Assembly (NCBI GenBank): GCA_002221725.1
Contig: NJFT01000122.1
Span: 52,578-116,577, forward strand
Length of the DNA stretch: 64,000 nucleotides
Direction of reading: 5' to 3'
Source: Scedosporium boydii
Taxonomy: Eukaryota > Ascomycota > Sordariomycetes > Microascales > Microascaceae
Part shown: in pieces, positions 1 through 10,430 of the stretch
How the letters are laid out: every line of letters begins with the position of its first letter
Numbering within the stretch: the first letter of the stretch is position 1
Made by a program: the position numbers and the translations under genes
Notes under the pieces: generated by a model
What the model was told of the DNA's origin: nothing
Seen by the model: the letters and a program-made list of their open reading frames with translations, nothing else
The model's database searches: none

Positions 1-1478
1 CCGACTCATCAAGCGGGTCTTTGACTATCAATCAAATATGGAGTTGTCCTAGTGAGGAAGACGGAACTCAGTACGTCGCTTTCCACAGATCAGGTCCTCT
101 TTGAGGAGAAAACACTGACCCTGGATTTCCAATAGAATTATATTCAAAGCAAATGCAGACACCAACATCGTCATCGACACGGATTCTCCTGGCAGCGCAG
201 TATCAATTGCTGAGACTGGTCCTGTGATTATGCCGTATTCGCTCCTGGCTCCCATAGAGATAACTCCTAAGGACGAGGTTCTTAGCTCACCTGCTGGGAG
301 TGACAACCCTGGCTGCAGAAAGGCATCAGAAACGCCGACGTGGATCTTTTCCGATGTTAAGTGGGTATGGTTCAACGAATCACGAGAGTCTCCGCCTACG
401 CCGCGAGGGGCTCTAGCGGTGACATTACACAACGTCATCACTAACCAGACTACATCTTGCTTGCATACTGGCGGGTCAGATCTGGTTCCTCCGGATAAGG
501 AAGAGGATTGCGAGACGCGAGAAGATGATAATTGGACCATCTGCTCGGGGTCTGCTTGGATCGATTCATATAGCGGACAGTATTTGGGCCAGGCAGCGGT
601 TCGGTTCAATGCTTGCGCAAGAAAAGTTGAGATCGTTGAGAGCTGGTACTGCGGGGGCGATGAAGAAGGTAAAGGGTAAGTAGGGCTATACTTTTAATGC
701 ACATGCCCCCATTCCAGGTGACGCCCCTTTCCTCTTCGTACTCTAGGCTAAAGGTACACAAGTATCAAGTACGTAGGCTTTGGCGAATTCTCTCCCGCGT
801 CGTGGGACTGCGAACCCCTACCATCGGATTCTGGCGGCGACCCCGATTTCGCTATACCTATTGCCTTCATAAGCAACGCCACACTCTGTGAAGCCATCGT
901 GGAAGATAAGGCCGTGACCGGCACGATTGCTGCAGAACACAGCCTCTTGAATAACGCTTTCGACTTTCAGTATCCTAGAGAAGGAGGATGTCTTGTCGAC
1001 TCGATTCGGCCGGAAAACTGGTATTGGAACTTCTTTCCCGATTACTTTTCTGTCGAAGTGGCTGAGGATGGAACGGTTGAGCGCATGAATTCTCGACTGG
1101 AACTTGGCGTGGCCATTCCATACGCGTCGGCCGCTTTCCACTGCTTCGTTCCCAGGATCGAAACGCTGGGAGATTGCTACTCGCCTGTTATACCAGGAGG
1201 TCGGTTCTTGGATGCCAAGGGAGCGTATAACAGCGAGACGAACGTGTTTTCAATTGAGCAGCCGTGGGAGTGCTCTGACAGAAGCCCCCATCATCCGTAA
1301 GTGCAATCTGGTGTCCGGGATTCAATAAAATGATTCTACTAACATTTACCGGGCACTCAGCGTTGTGTTTACGGCTAAGGGCAGTATTGAAGTTCCAGAA
1401 GGTGGTGGTGAGCCAGTCAGGATGCCGATGGAAATCACTTGGGAAACCATGGGTAGAGAGGGCAGCATCGGTGAATAG
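1..1478 (+). CDS. Secreted-type hypothetical protein, 5' end outside window
   Basis: Four exons can be joined in one frame: 1-70, 136-675, 754-1296 and 1361-1478, giving about 422 residues plus stop. The first exon is open to the window edge, so the true start and any signal peptide lie upstream. Introns use GTACGT, GTAAGT and GTAAGT donors, and the phases agree at each junction. The product is acidic and rich in paired cysteines, with NxS/T sites, which fits an exported protein; no membrane segment or GPI tail is seen at the C-terminus. I recognise no family. It converges on the cytochrome gene, with 112 bp between the stops. The weakest point is the first intron, where only 70 bases of upstream exon are visible. 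Confidence 0.6.
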
Positions 1479-1590
1479 GAGCGAGACATAAAGCTGGATT
1501 GGGGCCTCAAGTTTTTAATATGCAGCCAACATGGCCAAGACGGCCAGTTTTTGAAACCCTACCTACCCCCGAGGCCAATGTATTCCGTGA

Positions 1591-2460
1591 TCAAACCTCA
1601 CATTCACCAGGCGGTGCCTCCCTTGCCAACTCGCTCCATGTCTCGTAGTCTCCCCTAGTAACATTCCCAACTGGGACTACCCATTGTGCATATCCTAGTG
1701 TATGATACTGAAGCGTGATCTCTGACGGACATGCTGGATTCGTTGGCCCATCTGCCGCCTGCGCATAGCCCAGCATGATTTCGCCCTCGCTCGAGTTAGA
1801 ACTCCCTCTGTTCCCCCCCTGAGCGTCGTCCCACGAGAAGCAATTCTGACAGCGGTAAACGAGCTCGTAGCGCGACTCATTGGCAGATGAGCGGATATAC
1901 GTGATAGTCGGCGAGCCGTCACCGCTGTAGGGATCGGGCATGAAATAGTCGGTGGCCCAGCGAAAGGAGGTAAGAACTTGATCTTTATGTGGATAGGCAA
2001 CTAGGAGAAGAGAATGGATCATATGGCCATCATGAGCTATGCCGCACCACCCTGTTCGATCGGCGCTCACACTCGCACAGCTCTGGGAAAAGAAAGAAAT
2101 AGTTGGTCATCAAAGTCATTCTCCGAAAGGAATAGATGAGGACTGAGAACATACTAGGTACCCAATGTACTCGCGTGTATCATTTGTTGTGGCGTTCTCT
2201 GGCAGAACGATGCCGAATGTGACACCTCCATCGCCGTTTTCTGCTGGGGGAGCAGTCCAGGTGTCAAAGTTAATTCCAGTCTCTTCATCGATGTAGGACC
2301 CTAATACCATGTCCGGATACTGGCCTAGACAGCTCCTTGCAACTGTTGACCATAAATTGTCAGCAGGGGCCGGGCAACTTGTCCTAACTGAAACGAGGCA
2401 GAACGTACATAGCGATAACGTTACTATCGTTGAGATAGACAAGTGGCGTAGGAGACGCAT
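1591..2460 (-). CDS. Stand-alone cellobiose-dehydrogenase-type cytochrome b
   Basis: Exons 2460-2409, 2342-2155 and 2082-1591 give a 243-residue protein. Residues 1-24 form a signal peptide ending near Cys-Leu-Gly, followed by Gln. The rest matches the haem domain of cellobiose dehydrogenase (CDH-cyt/DOMON fold): a WCGIAHDGHM segment aligned with the axial Met (Met101), the FRWATDY strand, the RCQNC..W disulphide motif (158-164), and the axial His in QYHTLG (His207). Both haem ligands are therefore present. There is no flavin dehydrogenase domain; the protein ends after the cytochrome. In this family the cytochrome passes electrons from a flavoenzyme to lytic polysaccharide monooxygenases; that role here is inference. 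The first intron (2408-2343) is a multiple of three with no stop; reading through it would place about 22 foreign residues inside the signal peptide, so splicing is preferred. Confidence 0.85.
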
Positions 2461-3975
2461 GGTTGAGGTCAACTGTCTAGAGGCCTTTCGAAATACAGCA
2501 CTTAGTCGCTTATTAGACTTTGCTTTTTCTCTCTGTTTCCTTTGATGCTATGTTCGACAAAGTTGAAGAATAACGAGGCGGGAAGCTTCCCACCATCCCA
2601 TCTGCAGAAGATCCCATCAGTTTCTGCGAACGAATGGGGAGCTTCCGAATGGAAATGGAAAATGTTCTCGACTAAGTTGGGTGGGAAGAATCCCCCGGGA
2701 GTAGTTAGCCGTGATGTTCAATATCCGCCACTTTGGATAAATTCCACCACGAATATAGACCCGCCGTTCTATGCATTTTATACGTTTAAGCCATGCTGGC
2801 TTGTATAGAAATGCCCCATCTCGTCTTCGGAATTTCTAATCCCAGGCTAACTACTCCCTGCCGAATGCATTGGGAGTTCGAACGTGCATATCGGTGACTT
2901 CACTGGTGGTGCCAACCGGAAGACCCTCCCAAATCTAAGCCTCGGAGGCCCGTCTCTTCACAATTGTTTGGTTTTCGAGTGAATGCATCATTAGATGGCA
3001 CAAGGTATTAAATGTTAATTTAATTATCTCCCATACATCCACTATTCTGATCTATTGACGTGCCCAGTCGCGATGCACATCCGGTCGAGGCTCAAAACTC
3101 GGCAGATCTCGAAGTGAGAGCACCCTGGATTCCTGTTGAACTTATAGACAGGGTTAGATCTAGCACGTATGGGACTTCAATATGCGCGCATAGTTCAATG
3201 TTGAGGGTAGTGGATTAGACGGACGATCATAAGGGCTGACACAATAGAGACTTACTTTGACTGGAATAAAGTCCAATAAAAATTCTCCGTCTCGCTAATT
3301 ATTGGCACTTGGGGTATCTAGTTTCAACCTATTCTCCAGGGTTTGAACCCCAAGATCGTCAAACCTTGGGCCAGGTCAAGATCGCGGCAAGCATCTTTGT
3401 CTAATAATTACTATTTCCGAAACGCAATTTGAGAACAACGAAGTTCGTCTCTGCCCCGAAGCATTACTGAGGCCCGCTTCGAATTCTCGGGGTCTAGTGC
3501 ATTCAGCACATGCGTTGTCACCGGGCCGAGCCTTAAGACAATCAGTAGATGGCCCATGGGCAATCGGAAACCATCCTACCTGTCTCTCGCTTCAAGCCCC
3601 TTTTTGGATAGGCACGGAGGGACGTCTGATTTTGGTGTGGCCACTGCCTTACATTTAAATGGTGCCGTGGGTCTGGAACCAGTCTGGAAGAAAGGAGCCG
3701 TCTACATCCCAAGGAGACCATTTCATTCTCGGCGTCTTTCCGGCGCTGTTGGTCTTGACTGCATTCGTGCATGAAATTCGCACGGGTTAGAAACGCGGCT
3801 AAGGATTTATCAAGCGGCACAGCCATCCTTTCGGGACCGGGTCGGCGTGGTAAAGGTTAAAGCAAGCATCGAAATTTGTATTTAGTTGACGTCCTATCCA
3901 CACGATGCAACATTGAATCCAGCGCATTTTCCTCTCCGGTATCGACGCCTCAGCCGAGTCAATAACTCAGAGACC
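2461..3975. other. Intergenic region, no gene seen
   Basis: About 1.5 kb between two divergent genes, presumably holding both promoters. Open frames here are short, lack splice-supported extension and look like chance. A palindrome-like GGGTTTGAACCCC lies at about 3341-3353 but has no tRNA around it. Confidence 0.5.
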
Positions 3976-5030
3976 ATGAAGCGCTTTTTTCACTACCTAG
4001 TCACGGGCTCCTTCTTGCTAGCCGCGGTGGCTCAGGACAACGACGCAGATCAGACGGTAGAGGATCAGTATCCAGAAACGGCCGAAATCTTTTTTGACAA
4101 CAGCCTATCTCTCTCAGGTTTCGCCCTAGTTGAATTCGAACCACTGAAGGACGGCCACACGAATCCGGATTTATCCGATACGGCGGAGTACGAAGGTTAT
4201 GACTGGACTCAGGAGTTCCCTGGTTCGAAGCTCGGCGGCTTTAAGGCCCATCTCCGTGTCGTAGACAACGTCCCATTCCTCGAGGACGGCTCTGATGGTC
4301 AACTCGATCCATCTACTACGAACAAGACCGCCGTGTCAACCATAACATATAATATCCCTCAATCATTGATGGATGGCGACAAGGTCAAGGCCGTGCATCC
4401 ATCCTGGATGATTTGTCGACATATCTGGATTGCAACAAATCCCGGCAACACCCAAGGAGACCACCAATGCGGTTTCATCCCGGACGAATGCCGCAAGGAC
4501 TGGACTGAACAATTTACCATGGACTGGGTGAATGATGCTGAGCTCGGACGATGTTCCGGCCGTTACATCAACTCGCTGCCGAATAGTTGCCTCGATTCGG
4601 TTGGGAATGCCTCCACAGCTATCTACCGTATGTTGATGCCCCATACACCCCAGATACTAAAGGCTTGGTTCTAACGGCAGTGGAAGAGCTTGACGCGAAT
4701 TACCTTGAATACGACTTTTGGGTTGACCTATTAACTCAAGATAAATTGCGCGATCTGGCCTGGCGGGTCGGCACTGGGTCTAGCCTAGACCTGAATAACA
4801 AAATATCTCTTCAAAAGGCGTCGGAGAACACTTTTATCATTACAACGGCATGGGGTTATAGCGGCAATGCGAGTAGCGAAAGCCAAAGGACACCAGATGT
4901 TAGTTTTTCTTGCTTGAACGTCCAGGAGGATTCTAAGCCCAACTCGGAGGAGAATAGCTCCCCTCGGGCTTTTGGATTTTCCACCATTGGGCTGCTTATC
5001 GGGATTGGATACACGTTGTTGATTCTATAA
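3976..5030 (+). CDS. GPI-type secreted protein with ultrashort intron or frameshift
   Basis: The ATG at 3976 opens a signal peptide (about residues 1-19, ending AVAQD). The body is acidic and cysteine-containing. The C-terminus is a Ser/Asn-rich stretch followed by a hydrophobic tail (last 20 residues) with no basic end, typical of GPI anchoring. Two long frames must be joined near 4628. One solution is a 35-nt intron, 4628-4662 (GTATGT...AAAG), which restores phase and gives 339 residues. That is shorter than usual fungal introns. The downstream frame also stays sensible back to about 4626, so a one-base frameshift (mutation or assembly error) is an equal alternative. Family not recognised; many fungal wall-associated proteins share this layout. 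Confidence 0.6.
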
Positions 5031-5407
5031 CGGAGGCAAAGAACGATTATCCGGACTCTTTGGGCTAGGACGGAATGAACGAATGACTTTCACCCTCGTG
5101 CCAGAATAATGCGTAAACATATATTCTATATTACAATCTACCCAGGATTTAGAAAACTATTAATACACTATGATAATATTCACATCAAGGCTATTGGCGA
5201 TGGCTCCGCTAGCAAAAAGAGATTAGCCATCCTTAGCGGATAGTCTGTCAAGACTGCAGTTATAAAGTCGGTTGGCATCCCAGATTAGCACCATGAATCA
5301 GTAAGATAGTGGTTATAACTTTCAAGGCAAGAAAATTCCATAATCTACACGCCGTGCGTCCGATAAGACCTCGGGATGTTTAGTAACCAATACAGAAGAC
5401 GGCCATC
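5031..5407. other. Convergent 3' intergenic region
   Basis: A 377-bp AT-rich spacer between two stop codons, with AATAC and TATAAT-like stretches suited to 3'-end formation on both strands. No gene is seen. Confidence 0.5.
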
Positions 5408-6755
5408 TTACTCTCCGTTGAGGGCATTCATCTTCTTAGCATGCCCGTAAACAAGAGTCTTGGCCTCCTCGTCATCAAGGTAGATGGTGAAACCGTCATT
5501 GTGGTTCCGGCCGAAGGAGTACTCAGAGTATCCGTACTGCCAGTACATGTCAGGGACCTTCTCCTCGACAGAAATCTCCTGCCATCCACCGACAACTTCG
5601 AGCCTAGTCTCGTTACGGGTTTGGCCCAGGGCTTCCTGGCGAGCCTCGGGGGTCATCCATCCGTACTCCTCATGAACCACAGGCTTTCCAGCCTTCCTTG
5701 CGGACTCGGCGTGGTCGTGAATCCACTGATTGGTCCATTCGACGGTCTTACTCCACCAATCGGGGTAGGAGTGGAAGACGCCGAAGTCGATGTTCTTGAG
5801 GCTAATCTCATGGTCGAAGTCGCCGCCGTCGGCACCATTGTAAGCCCAATCGTCGGACTCGACGTTGAACCCACCTTCTCCGCCCCAGGTTACAAGATGG
5901 TTGGGGTCGAGGCTCTTGATGTAGGTGCTAATCTCGTCGATCCAGCCCGACATGAGTTCCACGGTGCAATTTTCGCTGCGGGGGAGGTTGCGAGTGCCAT
6001 CAGCGCCGCAGCGGGGTTCGTTGGCGAGCTCCCAGGCCATGATAGCAGGCGAGTCCTTGTAGCGGGTGACGAACTCCTTAATGTAGGCCTTGAAATGATC
6101 TTTGATTACGGGCAAGCGGTAGAACTGGAAGTGAATGTGTTAGAGCGCGCGTTGCGGTTTCTCTGCTACAGTCGGGAATCACACACATCATCGTGGTACT
6201 GGCCTCCGAGGTTGACAGTGTACATGTCCATACCACCATAGTCTGCCCAATTGTTGGTGAGGGCGACGATGAGCTTGATTCCGACCTCGGTGGCGGCGTC
6301 AACAACCTTGTCGAAGCCCTCAATATTGATAGTGGGCTTGCCATTGTCCCATCTCTGGAAGATGACCTCGGTAGTAGCGCCCTCACCTCCGTACTGGGGA
6401 AGACCGTTCGGGTCGTAGGTGGTGTTCTTGTCGTTGAAGCCCCAGGTTCGAAACACCTTCAGGCCAGCATCTTTGGCTGCCGTCAGACCCTTGACGACAT
6501 CGGCTTGAGTCTATCCAAGATTTTAGTAGGAGCCCCGGTATCGGGATGGTAATTACGCACGCCAGAGAATGGGAAGTAGTAGGCATTGCTTCCCGCAAAG
6601 TAGAAGTCCTCACCATCGAGCTGGAACTTGCCCTCCTTGACCGTGACGAAGCCCTTGGGGGGCTGCGCCTTGCACGCCCTGCGACGATGAGGGCCGGCAA
6701 GAGCTCCAGTGGCGACAAGACTGAGGGTCACGAGAGTGGTGGTGTTGAAATGCAT
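5408..6755 (-). CDS. Endo-1,4-beta-mannanase, GH5 (GH5_7-like), secreted
   Basis: Three exons, 6755-6561, 6510-6187 and 6124-5408, all phase 0, encode 411 residues, the usual length for fungal GH5_7 mannanases. A signal peptide covers about residues 1-20 (ending TGALA). The (beta/alpha)8 hallmarks follow in order: FRTWGFND (near 122), the acid/base glutamate in WELANEPR (Glu209), HSYPDWW (291-297) and the nucleophile in the EEYG motif (325-328). The enzyme cuts internal beta-1,4 bonds of mannan and galactomannan outside the cell. There is no carbohydrate-binding module. A palindromic TATA-like GATATATATC lies about 160 bp upstream of the start codon. No damage was seen. Confidence 0.95.
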
Positions 6756-8613
6756 TTCGACTTAAAGAATCAACGAGAGAATTCAGTTGAAGTAACGAAC
6801 GCAACGGGCCGTTTGTGGTGGAATACACAAGTACATCAGTTTAAACCAACAGGGGAAAACCGCCGCATCGCGAAGCATCAAAAAGAAAAGGAAAAGAGAA
6901 TAACAAGCGGTCATTGATATATATCATCACCTACACAAGTATTGCGACACTAGCTCGGGGAACTTGGGGCTTCCCGTCAATGCGGTACGGTGCAAGGGAC
7001 CAAGCCGTAAGCATATTGGCTGTCCAATGGATTCTACATACGAGACGGGGTACCAACGCCGGTCTAATTTTGATTGACACGGAGCTTCGAGGACCGCGTT
7101 GCCCGGATTGGAAGAATGCAACCTAGCGATTGGCTAGCAAAGAAAATAAAGGAGAGACAAGCAGCGCCCCACTTGCCTGGAGGGGTTTTAACTTATTCCG
7201 GGCAGGGAAGAGAGAGCTGATGATCGCTGATCGGAGCATGGGTGGATGTGCAGAGGGCGGTTCAATTCGGGGAATCTCTCGCCCCGCTTCGCCTAGACGG
7301 AGGGAGGCACTGCGAAGTCACATCTGGCGATCTGGGGGTTCCATTAGGCACGACAAAGGCACATTCAATGGGCTCAGTTGACTGCAGCCACCATTTCTTT
7401 ATGACAAGAGAAAGAGGTCAATCTGCCGACGGCGCAGCGGACAGATAGTTATACTTCTTAAAGAAGTCCTCGATGACTATGGCATCTATAATCTCACCCA
7501 GCTCAGTAAGGCAACGATGACTCTAAAGTCGGCTTGGCAGCTGGCGAGAGGTTGATCACACAAATAAGGACGATCAGGATTCAACGGCTTCTCTTAACGG
7601 AGCCTTTATAAAGCGGATAGAGAAGCAAAAATAATACATACGACCATAGCTCGTAGATAACTGAGGGTCCCGTCCGCTCCCCTGTACATAAGCTACGAAG
7701 CGCCAGACTAGTAGTTGGGTCGGTGACGACCAGCGAATCCCTGGTGTTGTATGTTTTTTATTTTTTTTCTCGCGACTTATTTTCCTCTTTTTTCGTTCTC
7801 GTTTTTTCAATCTTTGTTGAGGCTTCGTGACGTGTCGCGTGAGGGCATCACGGATCGACGACATCAAAGGGGAATCTGGTCACGTGATGATCGAGTCAGC
7901 TATTGCGGACTAAATCTAAACAGTTTTGCTCCTCATCTTTCCACCAATCACTCTTTCCGTTAGAGCATTATCGAGGACCTGGGGATTGCTCCTATAAGTT
8001 GTATGACCTAGGGCTGGAGGTGTTGCCTTGGGTGACCATCGTCGCTGTTTTTTAGGAGTTCCTTTTGTCAGTGTATGCCCGAAGAAACCCGCCGCTTAAA
8101 CCCGGTAATAGAGGTGGGATTCAGAATGCGCTCATGATACGCGAGTACACGAGGTTGATTACCTATGAATCCGTCGTTTTGGACTGTTGGTAAACATTGG
8201 TTCTCATGTGATGAGTGGCTATGAGATTTGGGGTATTTGGAGGCAGGTCCCGTGCGGTTGCTCCTTTTGGGGCAACTTTAGTAATTTTGTGAACTTTAAT
8301 AGGACATCAATGATGGAAGGCGAGTGTAGCTTGTTAGCGGCACCACTTTCGTGACTAGTACACTTGTACTGGGGGGCTTCACCTTCCGTGGCTCACTGCC
8401 TTGTGCCTTGTTTAAAATCACATGGGATATCACTGGAGTCATCCCTTCCTCGACTTCAAAAAGGCACTTGATCCGTCGCTCTTTCCATAGCCGTGGTCTC
8501 CAAGTCTTTCCTCTCTCCCATCTCCCATTTTTTGCCTCCATCTCCATCTCCCGTTCCAACTTCATCATTTTGAAATAACCCCATACATCGAATATTGTTC
8601 CATCCATGTCAAA
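6756..8613. other. Divergent intergenic region, 1.86 kb
   Basis: Upstream of the mannanase and of the DUF3669 gene. It contains the TATA-like palindrome at 6916-6925, a TCACGTGA palindrome at 7880-7887 and a T-rich tract near 7756-7770. No splice-supported coding frame was found. Confidence 0.5.
6916..6925 (-). promoter_or_regulatory. Candidate TATA element of the mannanase gene
   Basis: The palindrome GATATATATC lies about 161 bp upstream of the mannanase ATG at 6755, a plausible core-promoter position. Called from sequence and distance only. Confidence 0.3.
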
Positions 8614-9936
8614 ATGGCTGCGCCTGATGATACTGGGTCCCATAATCCGACCTCGACCCGAAGGATCGTTCTTTCTCGGACTCTCTCGTCGAAGTCTGTG
8701 CAGTCGACCGCGTCCAGTTTTGCTAAGCGCATGAACGCGACCCGCGCAGATTCTTCGTCTCCATTTACAGTCATCGGTCGAGGCACCTGCGGCACTGTTT
8801 ACGAAATCCCAGGAACCGTCCGTGTTGTGAAGATAGGATCTTCGCTTCACACCGGTCTCTGGCAGGATTTTCTTCAAACCAATCTCGCCTACAGATCCGT
8901 GGTTCACACAGAAGAACAACTTCGGAATCTCTTCCGACACAAGCTCTCCATCCCCCGAGTTCCTCGATGTTTCGAATATCACACACCCGATGATCAGAAT
9001 TTCTGGGACCCTATCCAACCCAGGATCCCCTCGGACGATCGGCTCACACGGGCGGCTCTTATCGAAGAGCGTGTGCTCCCAATGCCCAGTGAAACTCGGG
9101 CGTTCCTGATCTCAACCTTCTTCCCCAAGGAGATTCAGAAGGATGCTCTCGACGACGAAGAGAACAAGGCATGCCTTATTCGTCTCTACTTCGGCGAGAA
9201 GGAGCCTGAAGGGATGTGTTACGATACGCTCCAAAATTTCCCACTTTACTACGACAGAATGCTCGCACTTGACTTGGAGCTTCCTGATCTCGTGAAAGAG
9301 GTCGCTATCGGGCTTTCCATCCTCCACTGGCAGGCCCATCTCGACGGCCGAGACGTCGAATTTGTTCTTGGAACCTCTGCTGCGGGGCCTACGATTCCCC
9401 CTCATACCATAGATTTCAAAGAAGGCAGCACGCCACGCTCCGTTTACGAACATGATTTCCGCCGACGCCGAACTCACATTTGGATGATTGACTTTGACAA
9501 GTCGCGCTCCTTCAAGATGACGGATACAGATACGGATATTCTCGACAAGCTTGTCCCTGCGACGCACGGAAATGACCCATATTTTCCGAGGCCCGATATT
9601 GACGCCTCTCTCTGGGAGGATTTCGTGGACGCCTACATCAAGAGCAGCGAATTCGTCCTGAAGCAGGAATTATCGGTGACAAAGATCAAGGATCGAGTGA
9701 AAAAACGAATTCTAGAGCTGCCGGGGAAATTTATCCAAAAACTAAAAGTTAAGTTTGAAGAGCAGGCCGAATTTGAGGCAAACTCTGAGAACTTCATTGT
9801 TTTTGGGGACGACGGCTCTGAGACCGGAGGGCAGGATGAGGGTGATAACAAAGGAATGGGGGCTGAGGACCCGAGCTCAAAGGAAGGTTCTAGTGACGAA
9901 GAACGCAGCAGTGATGAAAACTCTGATGCGGAGTAA
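8614..9936 (+). CDS. DUF3669-family protein with kinase-like motifs
   Basis: An intronless 440-residue frame starting at ATG 8614. The sequence has the character of fungal DUF3669 proteins. A glycine-rich loop, GRGTCGTVY (residues 55-63), is followed by VVKIG with Lys73, as in the ATP loop and beta-3 lysine of protein kinases. Further on are LHWQAHLDGRDVEFVLG (237-253), in the place of a catalytic loop, and WMIDFDK (290-296), in the place of the metal-binding DFG. The C-terminal 50 residues are acidic and Ser-rich, probably disordered. Kinase or nucleotide-binding activity is inference; the catalytic loop does not match canonical HRD. It is expected to be intracellular, since no signal peptide or membrane segment is seen. 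The family is expanded in many filamentous fungi and its role is unknown. Confidence 0.75.
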   Translation: MAAPDDTGSHNPTSTRRIVLSRTLSSKSVQSTASSFAKRMNATRADSSSPFTVIGRGTCGTVYEIPGTVRVVKIGSSLHTGLWQDFLQTNLAYRSVVHTEEQLRNLFRHKLSIPRVPRCFEYHTPDDQNFWDPIQPRIPSDDRLTRAALIEERVLPMPSETRAFLISTFFPKEIQKDALDDEENKACLIRLYFGEKEPEGMCYDTLQNFPLYYDRMLALDLELPDLVKEVAIGLSILHWQAHLDGRDVEFVLGTSAAGPTIPPHTIDFKEGSTPRSVYEHDFRRRRTHIWMIDFDKSRSFKMTDTDTDILDKLVPATHGNDPYFPRPDIDASLWEDFVDAYIKSSEFVLKQELSVTKIKDRVKKRILELPGKFIQKLKVKFEEQAEFEANSENFIVFGDDGSETGGQDEGDNKGMGAEDPSSKEGSSDEERSSDENSDAE

Positions 9937-10430
9937 TTAGCGAGTGAATTCAGCGCGGAAGGGGAACGCCTATATGTCCTTCCTGAGCATAAAGCTGCTG
10001 GGGATCACACCTTGAAAGAAAGAATCCGTTTTCGTAATACTAAGCGAGAGAACTCAGAAGTTCGGGGAAGGGCGACGAGATGAGACTGGTCGCTGGAAAC
10101 AGTTTAGTGCATGTAATTATTGGAAGAAGAGACTCCTGCTGAGTTCCTACTCTCTTGAGTTTTGACATGCTCTCGTCCCCGTACCTCCAGGACTGTGCAT
10201 GATCATGTTCTGGGGACACGTCGCAAGGTCGAGGCTTGGCCAGACACTGAACAGCACTCCCTGGGGCGAGCCGCAGATTTTTACCTCGAGCATTCACTTG
10301 CGAAATCTTCGTCACATTCACATGCTAGAGAATAACTGACAAACCCCGTGTATCATTAAATTATATACTGGAATTAAATATAAATTATCAGGAGTCTTCG
10401 GCATTTACATGTGTTATAATGGCCATTTAA
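9937..10430. other. Convergent intergenic region
   Basis: About 0.5 kb between two stop codons, AT-rich around 10350-10430. A minus-strand open frame at 10040-10321 has no support and is taken as chance. Confidence 0.5.

Noticed and set aside
3335..3360. GGGTTTGAACCCC as a tRNA T-arm
   Set aside because: No acceptor, D or anticodon arm can be folded around it; treated as a chance palindrome.
5441..6241. A 266-codon plus-strand frame opposite the mannanase
   Set aside because: It is antisense to a clearly conserved GH5 enzyme and has no recognisable features.
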